Positions 1 through 9,133 of a stretch of DNA of 64,000 nt are shown here, one piece after another. Within the stretch, counting starts at the first letter, position 1. Each line of letters opens with the position of its first letter. The notes beneath the pieces were generated by a model. That model was given only the letters and a program-made list of their open reading frames with translations, searched no databases and was not told where the DNA came from. The DNA is from Streptomyces benahoarensis (lineage in GTDB: Bacteria; Actinomycetota; Actinomycetes; Streptomycetales; Streptomycetaceae): positions 29,700 through 93,699 of the forward strand of contig NZ_VKJP01000002.1 of the NCBI RefSeq assembly GCF_007280575.1. Direction: 5' to 3'. Position numbers and translations under genes: made by a program.

Positions 1-640
1 GCAGAAGACGAAACCCCTCTCCCCCGCGGTCCGTACCACCGCGTTCTCCGTCTGCGCGCTCCTCGCGGCGACCGTGCTGACAGCCTGCGGAGCGGGCGAC
101 GGTGACGGCGCCAAGGCCGCCAAGGACGGCGTCTCGACCCTGGAGACCGGAAGCCCGGCGCCGGGCGGTAAGTCCGGGGCGTCCGCCTCCTCGAAGACCG
201 ACTCCCGGCGGCCCCAACTGCGCATGGACTCCTCGGAGGAGGAGAGGGACAAGCTCCTCAACGCCTACAACGCCTGCCTCCAGGCCCACGGCGTCCCCAT
301 GAACACCAAGCGGGCCGAAATGGCGGGCGCCAAGCAGGCGTGGCCGATGCAGGGCGAGGAGATCACCAAGAAGTACAAGCCGGCCTTCGACGCGTGTCTG
401 GTGAAGCTGCCTCTGCAGCCTCCTGAGCTGGACTCGGCGGTCAACCCGCACTACACGGACCAGTACCGCAACTTCGTGAAGTGCCTCAAGGGCAAGGGCG
501 CGCACATCCACATGACCCTGAACGAGCACGGCGTCGCGAACGGCTACACGTACGACGACGGCGGCAAGGGCATCTCCGAGGACGAGGAGACCAAGGCCAG
601 CAAGGTGTGCGAGAAGGAGGCCTTCAGTGTCAAGCACTGA
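1..640 (+). CDS. Putative lipoprotein, 5' end outside the window
   Basis: The reading frame is open from base 2, so the true start lies upstream of the window. The visible N-terminus is a hydrophobic signal segment ending in the lipobox LTAC, with the lipidated cysteine at codon 86-88. The mature protein would therefore be anchored on the outer face of the membrane. After a Gly/Ala/Lys/Ser-rich linker come about 130 residues with four further cysteines (in NACLQAHG, FDACL, FVKCLKG and KVCEKE), perhaps disulfide-bonded. It overlaps the next gene by 14 bp and so belongs to the adaptor/ABC operon. By position it could be an extracytoplasmic partner of that transporter. I recognise no named family beyond lipoprotein. 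Confidence 0.8.
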   Translation, partial: QKTKPLSPAVRTTAFSVCALLAATVLTACGAGDGDGAKAAKDGVSTLETGSPAPGGKSGASASSKTDSRRPQLRMDSSEEERDKLLNAYNACLQAHGVPMNTKRAEMAGAKQAWPMQGEEITKKYKPAFDACLVKLPLQPPELDSAVNPHYTDQYRNFVKCLKGKGAHIHMTLNEHGVANGYTYDDGGKGISEDEETKASKVCEKEAFSVKH

Positions 641-1757
641 GAGCGCACCGGCGCCCGGCCGCAGCCGGGGCAGGCGCGTCGCGGTGGTGGCGGTGGCCCT
701 GACGGTGCTCGCCGGGGGCGCCGCCGGCGCGATGGCGCTGTCCGCGCACGGCCGTGACCAGCAGCCCAAGGAGGCCGGCGCCCCCTCCGCGGGGACGATC
801 AAAATCGTGCGGGCGGACCTCGCCGACAGCCGGACGCTGCCCGGCGCCCTCGGCTTCGGCGGGCAGCGGACCGTCAAGGGCACCGGCAAGGGAGCGGTGA
901 CCAAGCTGCCGAAGACGGACACGACGGTGGCCCGCGGCAAGCCGCTGTACTGGGTCGACGACCGGCCCGTGATGGTGTTCTTCGGCGACACCCCCGTCTT
1001 CCGCACCCTCGGCACCGCGGGGACCAGCGGGCGCGACGTGACCGTGCTCGCCGAGAACCTGAGGGCGCTCGGCTACGACACCGGCCCCACCCCCCGCGCG
1101 ACCGGCCCGGCCGACGGCGCGGAGCCCGGCACCGAGCTGACCCCCGCGCTGCTCGCCGCGCTCAAGCGCTGGCAGCACGACACCGGCCAGCAGGAGACCG
1201 GGAAGCTCGTCCCCGGGCAGGTCGTCGTGCTGCCCGGACCGTACCGGGTCAGCGGCATCAAGGCGCAGCTCGGGGATCCGGCGGCGGAGGAGATTCTGAC
1301 CGTCACGTCCGTCCACAAGTCGGTCCGGGTGAAGGTGGAGGCGCAGGAATCCGGTCCGATCCACAAGGGCGACCCCGTCACCCTCACCCTGCCCGACACC
1401 AAGACCGTGCCGGGCAAGGTCACGTCGGTCGGGCAGACCGTGCAGGGCGGAGCCGATGACGACGCCTCGGGCTCGCCGTCCGACGCCACGCTCCAGGTCA
1501 CGGTCGAGCCGACGGACAGCGCGGCGGTGAAGAACCTCAGCTCGGCATCGGTGCAGGTCACCTTCACGACGGAGAAGCGCAAGCAGGTGCTCACCGTCCC
1601 GGTCGGCTCGCTGCTCGCACTGCGCGAGGGCGGCTACGCGCTCCAGCGGCCCGGCGGCCAACTTGTCGCTGTCAAGACCGGGCTGTTCTCGAAGGGCATG
1701 GTCGAGGTCTCGGGCGCGGGCATCAAGGAGGGCGACCGGGTGGTGACCACGTCGTGA
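627..1757 (+). CDS. Membrane-fusion (HlyD-like) adaptor with peptidoglycan-binding-like domain
   Basis: A 376-aa protein starting at a GTG inside the preceding gene. It has one N-terminal membrane anchor (about residues 18-40, [14 protein letters not shown]) followed by an extracytoplasmic region. A peptidoglycan-binding-like segment lies near residues 130-200 ([12 protein letters not shown] ... [10 protein letters not shown]). The C-terminal third has the beta-barrel pattern of periplasmic adaptor proteins ([12 protein letters not shown] ... [10 protein letters not shown]). It overlaps the ABC ATPase gene by 4 bp (GTGA). In Gram-positive bacteria such proteins are the extracytoplasmic adaptors of MacB-type ABC exporters, which is the inferred role here. 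The substrate is unknown. Confidence 0.85.
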   Translation: MSSTESAPAPGRSRGRRVAVVAVALTVLAGGAAGAMALSAHGRDQQPKEAGAPSAGTIKIVRADLADSRTLPGALGFGGQRTVKGTGKGAVTKLPKTDTTVARGKPLYWVDDRPVMVFFGDTPVFRTLGTAGTSGRDVTVLAENLRALGYDTGPTPRATGPADGAEPGTELTPALLAALKRWQHDTGQQETGKLVPGQVVVLPGPYRVSGIKAQLGDPAAEEILTVTSVHKSVRVKVEAQESGPIHKGDPVTLTLPDTKTVPGKVTSVGQTVQGGADDDASGSPSDATLQVTVEPTDSAAVKNLSSASVQVTFTTEKRKQVLTVPVGSLLALREGGYALQRPGGQLVAVKTGLFSKGMVEVSGAGIKEGDRVVTTS

Positions 1758-2515
1758 GCCTTCCGCACCCCCCGCCGACGGTCGGCGACGCGTCGCCGAC
1801 CGTTACTCTCCCCCGCGTGTCCGGGCCGCCCGTCCTCACCGTCCGGAACGCGACGAAGGCGTACCACGGCGGCGTCAAGGCGCTCGACGACGTCTCGCTC
1901 ACCATCGGCGAGGGCGAACTGCTCGCCATCGTCGGCCCTTCCGGCTCCGGCAAGTCGACGCTGCTCAACATCATGGGCACCCTCGATCTGCCGACCGACG
2001 GCTCGGTCGAGATCGGCGGCAAGGACCCGTCCCAGCTGTCCGACCGCCGCCTGTCGGCGCTGCGCGGACGCTGGCTTGGCTTCGTCTTCCAGCAGTTCCA
2101 CCTCACCGAGGGCCTCAGCGCCGCGGAGAACGTCGCCACCGGCCTGCTGTACGCGGGCGTGCCGTGCCGGCAGCGCAGGCCGCTGGCGGTCGCCGCGCTG
2201 GAACGCGTCGGGCTCGGCCACCGCGTCGAGCACCTGCCGCACCAGCTCTCGGGCGGTGAACGCCAGCGCGTGGCCATCGCCCGCGCCCTGGTCAACCGGC
2301 CCGCGCTGGTCCTCGCGGACGAGCCGACCGGCGCCCTCGACACGGCCAACAGCCAGGCCGTCCTCGAACTGCTCATCCGGTTGAACGCCGAGGGCACCAC
2401 CATCGCGGTCATCACCCACGAACGGGACCTCGCGGCCCGGCTCCCGCGCCGCATCGAGATCCGCGACGGCCGCATCGTCGCCGACACCGCCGCGCACACC
2501 GGGAGCCCGCAGTGA
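1754..2515 (+). CDS. MacB/LolD-type ABC transporter ATP-binding protein
   Basis: A 253-aa nucleotide-binding subunit. It has Walker [10 protein letters not shown] at residues 61-69, the Q-loop in FVFQQFHL, signature [15 protein letters not shown], Walker [14 protein letters not shown] and the H-loop THE. The DEPTGALD form and the partner permease identify the MacB/LolCDE group, which powers export of peptides, antibiotics or lipoproteins. The GTG start at 1754 overlaps the upstream stop (GTGA). A second in-frame GTG at 1817 would place a 26-bp palindrome (1778-1803) in front of the gene, so the first 21 residues are uncertain. It overlaps the permease gene by 4 bp. Confidence 0.93.
   Translation: MSLPHPPPTVGDASPTVTLPRVSGPPVLTVRNATKAYHGGVKALDDVSLTIGEGELLAIVGPSGSGKSTLLNIMGTLDLPTDGSVEIGGKDPSQLSDRRLSALRGRWLGFVFQQFHLTEGLSAAENVATGLLYAGVPCRQRRPLAVAALERVGLGHRVEHLPHQLSGGERQRVAIARALVNRPALVLADEPTGALDTANSQAVLELLIRLNAEGTTIAVITHERDLAARLPRRIEIRDGRIVADTAAHTGSPQ
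1778..1803. promoter_or_regulatory. 26-bp perfect palindrome at the ABC ATPase start
   Basis: A perfect inverted repeat with half-site ACGGTCGGCGACG immediately followed by its reverse complement. It lies within the first codons of the ABC ATPase gene, or just before it if GTG 1817 is the start. It could be an operator for a dimeric repressor or an RNA hairpin at the start of the mRNA segment. No cognate regulator is visible nearby. Confidence 0.4.
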
Positions 2516-3756
2516 ACCGCACCGACACCGTCCCCGACCCGACCGCCCCGGACGCCGACCCCAGCCGCCCGGTCCGGCTCGCCCCCTCCGACGTGCTGCG
2601 CCTGGGCCTGCTCGGGATCCGCACCCGCCGGATGCGCGCCGCGCTCTCCGCGCTCGGCATCTCCATCGGCATCGCCACCCTGATCCTGGTGACCAGCATC
2701 CCGGCCTCCAGCCAGCGCCACCTCGACCAGCAGCTGTCCGCGCTGGGCACGAACACGCTGCGCGCCGAACCCATGCCCAACCAGAAGCCGCCCATCCTCC
2801 TCCCCGAGGAGGCACCGGACATGGTCCGGCGGATCGGCCCGGTCACCCATGCCAGCGCGGTCGCCAACACCCATGCGCTGGTGCGCCGTTCGGACCGCAC
2901 GGACCCCAACGACGGGCTGGGCCTCTCGGTGCTCGCGGCCCGCACCGACCTGCTGTCCGCGGTGAACGGCACGGTCCGCTCCGGTACGTTTCTGAAGTCC
3001 GCGACCGACAACTTCCCGACGGTCGTCCTCGGCTACGAAGCGGCGGCCCGGCTCGGCATCCCCCGCCTGATCCCCGGCCAGGAGCCGCCCCAGGTCCTCA
3101 TCAACGAGACCTACTTCACCGTTGTCGGCGTCCTCGGCCCGATGCGTCTCGCCCCCGACCTGGAACGCTCCGTCCTGGTGGGCTGGGGCGCCGCCAAAAA
3201 GGCCCTGCACTTCGACGGGCACCCGACGGTCGTCTACACGACGGCACGCGAGGACTCCATCGAAGATGTCGCCTCGGTACTCGCGGCCACCGTCTACCCG
3301 CAGACCCCCGGCCTGATCCAGGTCAGCCGCCCCTCCGACGCCCTGGCCGCGAAACGCGCCACCGCCTCGACGTTCTCGGCCCTCTTCCTCGGCCTCGCGG
3401 GCGTCGCCCTGCTGGTCGGCGGCGTCGGCGTCGCCAACACGATGTACATCTCCGTACTGGAACGCCGCCGCGAAATCGGCCTCCGCCGCGCCCTGGGCGC
3501 CCACCGCGGCCAGATCCGCGGCCAGTTCCTCACCGAGTCGGTCGCCCTCTCCCTCCTGGGTGGCCTCCTGGGCACCGCCGTAGGCGTCCTGACCTCCCTC
3601 GCCTACGCCACCTACCAGGGCTGGCCCCCGGTCATCCCCCTGTCAGCGGTCGGCGCCGGTACCGCCGGGGCGGTCGCGATCGGGGTGGTGGCGGGCGTGT
3701 ACCCGTCGATGCGGGCTGCGCGACTGGCGCCTACGGAGGCGTTGGCGACGGGGTGA
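2512..3756 (+). CDS. MacB-type ABC transporter permease (MacB_PCD/FtsX)
   Basis: A 414-aa permease overlapping its ATPase gene by 4 bp. Its layout is that of the MacB family. One TM helix sits near residues 45-65 ([17 protein letters not shown]), followed by a large extracytoplasmic domain of about 220 residues. Three C-terminal helices of an FtsX domain follow ([58 protein letters not shown]). The coupling sequence [16 protein letters not shown] between TM2 and TM3 is typical. With the lipoprotein, adaptor and ATPase it forms a complete exporter. It probably exports a peptide or antibiotic-like compound or transmits mechanical force, which is inference. Confidence 0.9.
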   Translation: MNRTDTVPDPTAPDADPSRPVRLAPSDVLRLGLLGIRTRRMRAALSALGISIGIATLILVTSIPASSQRHLDQQLSALGTNTLRAEPMPNQKPPILLPEEAPDMVRRIGPVTHASAVANTHALVRRSDRTDPNDGLGLSVLAARTDLLSAVNGTVRSGTFLKSATDNFPTVVLGYEAAARLGIPRLIPGQEPPQVLINETYFTVVGVLGPMRLAPDLERSVLVGWGAAKKALHFDGHPTVVYTTAREDSIEDVASVLAATVYPQTPGLIQVSRPSDALAAKRATASTFSALFLGLAGVALLVGGVGVANTMYISVLERRREIGLRRALGAHRGQIRGQFLTESVALSLLGGLLGTAVGVLTSLAYATYQGWPPVIPLSAVGAGTAGAVAIGVVAGVYPSMRAARLAPTEALATG

Positions 3757-3813
3757 GGGGGTGAGGGGCGCCTGGCGGGCCCGGAAGGCGAACAACGGCT
3801 TCGGGGAACATAG

Positions 3814-4470
3814 TTGGTGCCGTGGGTATGGGTTCCCTCTCCATGTTCCTCCCTGGCCGACTCGCCTGGATTCGACAGCCCCCAGGGGCCGTCCGACACC
3901 AAGAGGGTGTTCGCCACGGGGCTCTCGGCCGGCGGAGGCATGACGGCGAACCTGCTGGCCGACTACCCGGACGTCTTCGCCGGTGGCGCCGTCAACTCCG
4001 GTCTGCCCGCCCAGTGCGCCACCAGCCTCGCGGCCGCCAGCAGCTGCCAGAGGAACAACCAGAACCTGTCGCCGGCCCAGTGGGGCGACAAGGTCCGCGG
4101 TTCGGCTCCCGGCTACAAGGGAACCTGGCCGCGGGTTGCCATCTGGCAGGGCAGCGCCGACTACACGGTCCGCCCCGTCAACGGCACCGAGCTCCGGGAT
4201 CAGTGGACCAACGTCCGAGGGGTGAGCAACCAACCCGCAGCCACCCGCCAGCTGCCCGGCAACACGACGGAGACCACGTACGGCACCGACGCGGACCGGC
4301 CCGACGGGGCGCTCTTCTCCGTCTCCGGGATGGGGCACGGTCTCGCCGTCGACCCCGACCCCGGCTCCGGCTCCGGCGACACCCCATGCGGTTCCATCGG
4401 CGCCTATTTCCTCGACACCCTCTGCTCCTCCTCCTACACCGCCACGTTCTGGGGCATCGACAGCCGGTAG
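3814..4470 (+). pseudogene. N-terminally truncated PHB-depolymerase-like esterase
   Basis: From about 3890 the frame encodes the C-terminal half of a PHB depolymerase/LpqC-type alpha/beta-hydrolase. It has the nucleophile motif GLSAGGGM, the acid-residue region WQGSADYTV, the histidine region SGMGHGLAVDP, and a C-terminus ending in ATFWGIDSR. Family members normally have about 100 more N-terminal residues, including the oxyanion strand and the segment before the nucleophile elbow. Here these are replaced by an unrelated stretch (VPWVWVPSPCSS). No signal peptide remains. I therefore call it a decayed gene. Its position beside a 3-hydroxybutyrate dehydrogenase locus fits a former secreted depolymerase for that pathway. 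Confidence 0.7.
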
Positions 4471-4490
4471 GCGGGGCCCGGAGCGGGGGC

Positions 4491-6473
4491 TCAGCTGTCG
4501 CGTGCAGCGACCGCGTGCAGGCGCAGGGCCAGGTGGAGTTCGAGGGCGCGTTCGGGGGTGTTCCAGTCGGCGCCGAGCAGATGCTGTATGCGGGCGAGGC
4601 GCTGGACGACGGTGTTGACGTGCACGTGGAGCAGGTCCTTGGCCCTGGTGAGGATCTGACCGCTGGCGAAGTACGCCTCAAGGGTGCGGACGAGTTCGGT
4701 GCCGCGTTCGGCGTCGTAGGCGAGCAGGGGGCCGAGGCTGGCGTCCACGAAGGTACGCGTGTCGCGGTTCTCCCCCAGCACGACGCCGAGGAAGCCGAGT
4801 TCGCTGATGTCCGCGCCGTCGCCGGTGCGGCCGAGCGCGTGCAGGGCGCGTAGGCAGCGGGAGGCTTCGGCGTGGGCTTCCACGACGGCCGTGAGGCCGG
4901 ATGCGGGACCGGCGGCGGCCACCGTGACCGGAGCGCCGACCGCTCGGCCCCACTGCCGGGCGAGGTCCCGGGCGAGTCGGCCGGGTTCCGAGGCGAGGGC
5001 CGCTTCCGGGCCGTTCGCGACGTCCTTCCTTGCGAGTGACCGGAGGAGGACGAGGGAGCCGTGATGCTCGGCGCTGACGGTGCCGGGATGGTGGGCGAGG
5101 TGGGACAGGCTGGCGAGGTTGAGCCGTTCCCGGGCGCCCTGAGCCGTGTCCGCGACGAGCACGAGGTGCGGGCGCCGCAGGTCGATACCGAGCCGGCGGC
5201 CCCGCTCGATGAGAGCGCCGGGGTCCTGGCCGGGTGCGTCGAGAAGGTCGGCGATGAGGTTGCCGCGCAGTCGGTTCTCGGTCTCGGCGGCCCTGCGACG
5301 CAGCATGACGAGCAGGCCGGTGACGACGGAGGCCCGTTCGAACAGGCGCCGGTCGGTGTCCTCCAGCGCACGGTGGTCGTGCAGCACGAGCGTGGCAAGG
5401 ACTTCCGGTCCGGCCAGCACCGCGCACACCCAGTGCCCTGCCCGGTGCACGGCGCGCGCCACCTCCCGGGAATCCTCTGACGCTGCCGGTAGCCAATCGG
5501 CCACGGTGTCGTCGAGAGGAAAGGCCGCGCCGTGCTCATCCGTCGCCGCGAGCGGGATGCCCTCCGGGTCGTGCAGGGAGATGGGTCCGTGCAGCAGGCG
5601 GGCGAGCGCGGTCGTGACCTCGGGTACGTCACCGCCCCGCAGCACGAGGTCGGTGAGCCGGTCGTGGGCCTCCTCGGCGCGGCGCAGGGCCTCGGTCTGG
5701 CGGCGGACGATCTCGTTGGCGGCAGCGAGTTCATCCAGTGCCTGCCGGGTTTCGGCGATGCTGCTGGCCGTGTCGATGGCGACAGCGGCGTGCGTGGCCA
5801 GTGACTGCAGGAGGGCAATCTCGTCCTGGCTGAAGGAACGAGGCGCGCGGTCCGCGGCGAACAGGACGCCGACGACCTTGTGCGAGGAGTCGGTACGCGA
5901 ACCCAGGAGCAGGGGCACCCCGAGAATGGAGACGAGCCCCTCGTCCAGGACGCCCGCGTCGATGCTGCCGGTGTGGTGGAAGCGCGGGTCGATGCGGTAG
6001 TCAGGAGTGGCATAGGGGCGGGCGGTCTGGGCGACGAGCCCGCCGAGGCCATCGCCCAAACTGAGACGCAGCTGCTGGAACGCCTGGGAGACGGACCCCT
6101 CGGTGACCCGCATGTAGGTGTCGCCGGCCACCTCGTCCGGCAGCGTCAGGTATGCGGTGTCGGTGCCCAGCAGGCTGCGGACGCGGTGGACGATGGCGCG
6201 CAGCACGGTGTCCAGGCCGGTGGCGGCGGCCAGATCGCCGGCGGTGTCGAACAGCGCGGTGAGTTCCTGTTCGCGGCGCCGGTGCTGGCGAAGGGTGCTG
6301 CGGATACGCAGCGCCGTGCCGGCCGCCTGCTCCACCTCCCGCAGTTCCGCGGCGGGCACGCCCTCAGCACGGGCGCGCTCCACCTGCACGCTCAGCTCCT
6401 CGGCCGGTGCGCCGCTCTCCAGCAGTTCCAGCAGCGCGCGCAGGTACGGCGCGGCGCAGGGCTGCTCGTGCAT
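4491..6473 (-). CDS. PucR/CdaR-type regulator with GAF domain
   Basis: A 660-aa regulator if ATG 6473 is used. Upstream extension of the frame gives only Pro/Arg-rich junk. A short coiled N-terminus is followed by a GAF sensor domain (about residues 75-240, VLRAIVHRVRSLLGTDTAY ... HAAVAIDTA), a helical linker and a CdaR-like central region. The C-terminus carries the PucR HTH (TRAKDLLHVHVNTVVQRLARI, about residues 610-630). Such proteins are transcriptional activators responding to a small molecule. The gene lies 110 bp downstream of an MHS transporter and 3-hydroxybutyrate dehydrogenase on the same strand, so it probably controls that pathway. Confidence 0.85.
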   Translation of the reverse strand: MHEQPCAAPYLRALLELLESGAPAEELSVQVERARAEGVPAAELREVEQAAGTALRIRSTLRQHRRREQELTALFDTAGDLAAATGLDTVLRAIVHRVRSLLGTDTAYLTLPDEVAGDTYMRVTEGSVSQAFQQLRLSLGDGLGGLVAQTARPYATPDYRIDPRFHHTGSIDAGVLDEGLVSILGVPLLLGSRTDSSHKVVGVLFAADRAPRSFSQDEIALLQSLATHAAVAIDTASSIAETRQALDELAAANEIVRRQTEALRRAEEAHDRLTDLVLRGGDVPEVTTALARLLHGPISLHDPEGIPLAATDEHGAAFPLDDTVADWLPAASEDSREVARAVHRAGHWVCAVLAGPEVLATLVLHDHRALEDTDRRLFERASVVTGLLVMLRRRAAETENRLRGNLIADLLDAPGQDPGALIERGRRLGIDLRRPHLVLVADTAQGARERLNLASLSHLAHHPGTVSAEHHGSLVLLRSLARKDVANGPEAALASEPGRLARDLARQWGRAVGAPVTVAAAGPASGLTAVVEAHAEASRCLRALHALGRTGDGADISELGFLGVVLGENRDTRTFVDASLGPLLAYDAERGTELVRTLEAYFASGQILTRAKDLLHVHVNTVVQRLARIQHLLGADWNTPERALELHLALRLHAVAARDS

Positions 6474-6583
6474 GGGAACACCTGTGGTGGGCGGACCGGG
6501 CGGGCGCGGAGGACAGCGGCAACTATAGACAGCCCTGCCCTGTGTCATGGGCGCCTCGCCATTCCGCGAGGCACCCATGACGC

Positions 6584-8005
6584 TTACGCGGTGGGCGCGT
6601 TGCGGCCACCGACGGGGGCAGCGGCGTCCTTGGCGTCCACCACCGTCGGCGACGGTGTTCCTGCGCTGCCGTCACCGTTGGTCTCGTCGTCGCCGACGGT
6701 GGCAAGGTCGCGCCCGCGAGTCTCCCGCGCGAGGAGCACGGCCACCACCGTGACGACAGCGGCCGCTGTCACATACAGAGCGATCGGCCCGGAACCGTGG
6801 TAAGCGCCCAGGAGCGCGGTCGCGATCAGCGGGGCAGAGGCGCCGGCGACGACGGAGGAGAGCTGGGCGCCGATGGACGCACCGGAGTAGCGGACCCGGG
6901 TGGCGAACAGTTCCGAGAAGAAGGCCGCCTGGGGCGCGTACATGGCGCTGTGGAAGACCAGTCCGATGACGACGGCGAGGGTCAGCGCGGGGAAGGACTT
7001 CGTATCGGCGAGCGCGAAGAAGGCCCACACCCAGATACCGGTGCCGACGGCGCCGACCAGGTAGACGGGGCGGCGGCCGATGCGGTCGGACAGGGCGCCG
7101 AACAGCGGGATCAGGCAGAACTGAACGGCCGAGCCGATCAGTACGGCGTTGAGCGCGGTCTGCTCGCGCAGCTTCAGATGGCCGACGCAGTAGGCCAGGA
7201 TGAATGCGGTGAGGATGTAGTACGAGATGTTCTCCGCGATGCGGGCGCCTATCGCGACCAGGATGTCCCGCCAGTGGGTGCGCACCACGTCGACCACCGG
7301 CGGCCGTTCGTCGCCCGCCTCGGAGCGGCGTTCTTCGGCACGGGCCAGCGCTTCCTTGAACAACGGCGACTCGTCCACGCTGAGGCGTACCCACATTCCG
7401 ACCAGGACGAGGACGCCGGAGGCGAGGAAGGCCAGCCGCCAGCCCCAGGTCTCGAACGCGTGTGAGCTGGTGGTACCCGTGAGCAGCGCCAGGACACCGA
7501 CGGCGAGGAGGTTGCCGGCGGGGGCGCCGCCTTGCGGCCACGAGGCCCAGAAGCCGCGGTGCCGGGGGCTTCCGTGCTCGGACACGAGCAGGACCGCGCC
7601 GCCCCATTCGCCGCCGAGTGCGAAGCCCTGGATCAGGCGCAGCAGGGTCAGCAGCACCGGTGCCGCCACACCGATGGAGTGGTAGCTCGGCACACAACCG
7701 ATCAGGACGGTGGCGCCGCCCATCATCAGCAGGCTGGTGACCAGGAGCTTCTTACGCCCGACCCGGTCTCCGAAGTGTCCGAAGACGAGGGCACCGATGG
7801 GGCGGGCCACGAAGCCGATGGCATAGGTGAGGAAGGAAAGCAGGGTGCCGGTCAGCGGGTCGGAGTCGGGGAAGAACACCTTGCCGAACACCAGCGCGGC
7901 CGCGGAGCCGTAGAGGAAGTAGTCGTACCACTCCACGGTGGTGCCGACCAGGCTGGCCGCCACCACGCGGCCGAGGCGCGGGGGTCTGGGGGTCTTACCG
8001 TTCAC
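6584..8005 (-). CDS. MFS transporter, metabolite:H+ symporter (MHS) family
   Basis: A 473-aa, 12-helix permease starting at GTG 8005, preceded by AAAGGTG. The N-terminal signature ASLVGTTVEWYDYFLYG and the loop motif GHFGDRVGRKK identify the MHS (ProP/KgtP/ShiA-like) branch of the major facilitator superfamily, which imports organic acids or zwitterions with protons. A second MFS loop motif, GALSDRIGRRP, lies in the second half. A hydrophilic tail of about 40 residues follows the last helix. It contains an inverted repeat at the DNA level (arms 6641-6655 and 6689-6703). Co-orientation with the dehydrogenase at 8102 suggests uptake of a hydroxy- or keto-acid. Confidence 0.9.
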   Translation of the reverse strand: MNGKTPRPPRLGRVVAASLVGTTVEWYDYFLYGSAAALVFGKVFFPDSDPLTGTLLSFLTYAIGFVARPIGALVFGHFGDRVGRKKLLVTSLLMMGGATVLIGCVPSYHSIGVAAPVLLTLLRLIQGFALGGEWGGAVLLVSEHGSPRHRGFWASWPQGGAPAGNLLAVGVLALLTGTTSSHAFETWGWRLAFLASGVLVLVGMWVRLSVDESPLFKEALARAEERRSEAGDERPPVVDVVRTHWRDILVAIGARIAENISYYILTAFILAYCVGHLKLREQTALNAVLIGSAVQFCLIPLFGALSDRIGRRPVYLVGAVGTGIWVWAFFALADTKSFPALTLAVVIGLVFHSAMYAPQAAFFSELFATRVRYSGASIGAQLSSVVAGASAPLIATALLGAYHGSGPIALYVTAAAVVTVVAVLLARETRGRDLATVGDDETNGDGSAGTPSPTVVDAKDAAAPVGGRNAPTA

Positions 8006-8101
8006 GGGTCGTCACCTTTGCGAGATGGCGGGGAGAACACGGACGTGTGGAAGGCGCCGGGGCGCCTCCGAAGGCGGAGCCGGGGCCGTCAGCGGGAGGG
8101 G

Positions 8102-8917
8102 TCAGCGGGCGGTCCAGCCGCCGTCCATGACCAGGTCGGTACCGGTGATGGACGCAGCGTGCGGTGCGCACAGCCACAGCACCGCCCGGGCGACCTCGTC
8201 GGGTTCGATCAGCCGCTTGACGGCGCTGCGTTCAAGGAGGACGTCGCTCATGACGTCCGCCTCCGGGATGCCGTGGGCAGCGGCCTGCTGACTGATCTGC
8301 CGCTCGACCAGCGGGGTACGCACGTAGCCCGGATTGACGCAGTTGCTGGTGACGCCGTGCCCGGCGCCCTCCAGGGCGATCACTTTGCTCAGCCCCTGCA
8401 GAGCGTGCTTGGCCGTGACGTAGGCGCTCTTGTACGGGCTGGCGCGCAGTCCGTGCACGGAAGAGATGTTGACCACCCGGCCCCACCCCCGCGCGTACAT
8501 TCCCGGCAGCGTGCGGTGCAGAATCCGGAACGGTGCCTCGACCATGATCCGCTGCATCAGAGCGAAGCGATCGGGGTCGAACTCGGTGATCGGGGCCACG
8601 TGTTGCAGGCCCGCATTGTTGACCACGATGTCGGCGTCGGCGGGCAGCGCTGCCACCGCCTCCGGGTCGGCCAGGTCCGCCACGTGGAGGGTGCCGTCGA
8701 TCTGCGCCGCGGTCCTCTCGGCGGCTTCCCCGTCGACATCGACGACCTGGACGCGTGCGCCCGACGCCGCAAGCGCGAGGGCGCACGCCCTGCCGATACC
8801 GCTTGCCGCGCCCGTGACCATGGCTGTCCTGCCGTGCAGAGAGCCGGGCACGGCAGACAGGCCGGGGCTGGTCGCGGGCGTGCCCCGAGCCCGTGTCGCT
8901 TCGTGTGGGTGAGCCAT
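8102..8917 (-). CDS. bdhA: 3-hydroxybutyrate dehydrogenase (SDR family)
   Basis: A 271-aa short-chain dehydrogenase. Visible features are the cofactor loop TGAASGIG (35-42), NNAG (100-103), catalytic Ser in ISSVHG (about 153), and Tyr166/Lys170 in YVTAK. The segment SSVHGLRASPYKSAYVTAKHA and the QISQQAA region near 210 are typical of NAD-dependent D-3-hydroxybutyrate dehydrogenases, which interconvert 3-hydroxybutyrate and acetoacetate in the cytoplasm. ATG 8917 is preferred over GTG 8926, though neither has a strong ribosome site. The MHS transporter lies 96 bp downstream. Together they suggest import and oxidation of hydroxybutyrate. Another hydroxy-acid substrate is possible. Confidence 0.85.
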   Translation of the reverse strand: MAHPHEATRARGTPATSPGLSAVPGSLHGRTAMVTGAASGIGRACALALAASGARVQVVDVDGEAAERTAAQIDGTLHVADLADPEAVAALPADADIVVNNAGLQHVAPITEFDPDRFALMQRIMVEAPFRILHRTLPGMYARGWGRVVNISSVHGLRASPYKSAYVTAKHALQGLSKVIALEGAGHGVTSNCVNPGYVRTPLVERQISQQAAAHGIPEADVMSDVLLERSAVKRLIEPDEVARAVLWLCAPHAASITGTDLVMDGGWTAR

Positions 8918-9133
8918 GCCGTTCACCGTAGGAGCGGCCGCGATACCGGCCCATGGCTGTCAAAACCACAAGCGGGCCCGGGAAGGTGGTGCCCCGACCC
9001 ATAGAACACTCAGCGGGCCGGGAGTTTTACTTGACGCCTTTGGAAGCCATCGGCTGTACGCAGTCCGCGGGTGACGCGCGGCGCGCTCCCGCCGGGCGGT
9101 CCTCAGACCCTCGCGCGCCGAACGGCCGCCTGT

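Noticed and set aside
1723..3504. Long minus-strand frame opposite the ABC genes
   Set aside because: It is antisense to two clearly identified ABC genes and has low-complexity Arg/Gly/Asp-rich composition, as expected from GC-rich codon shadows.
6641..6703. 15-bp inverted repeat in the 3' end of the MHS transporter gene as a terminator
   Set aside because: It lies inside the coding sequence of the tail, with a 33-nt loop and no clear downstream termination signal. Kept only as a note in that gene.
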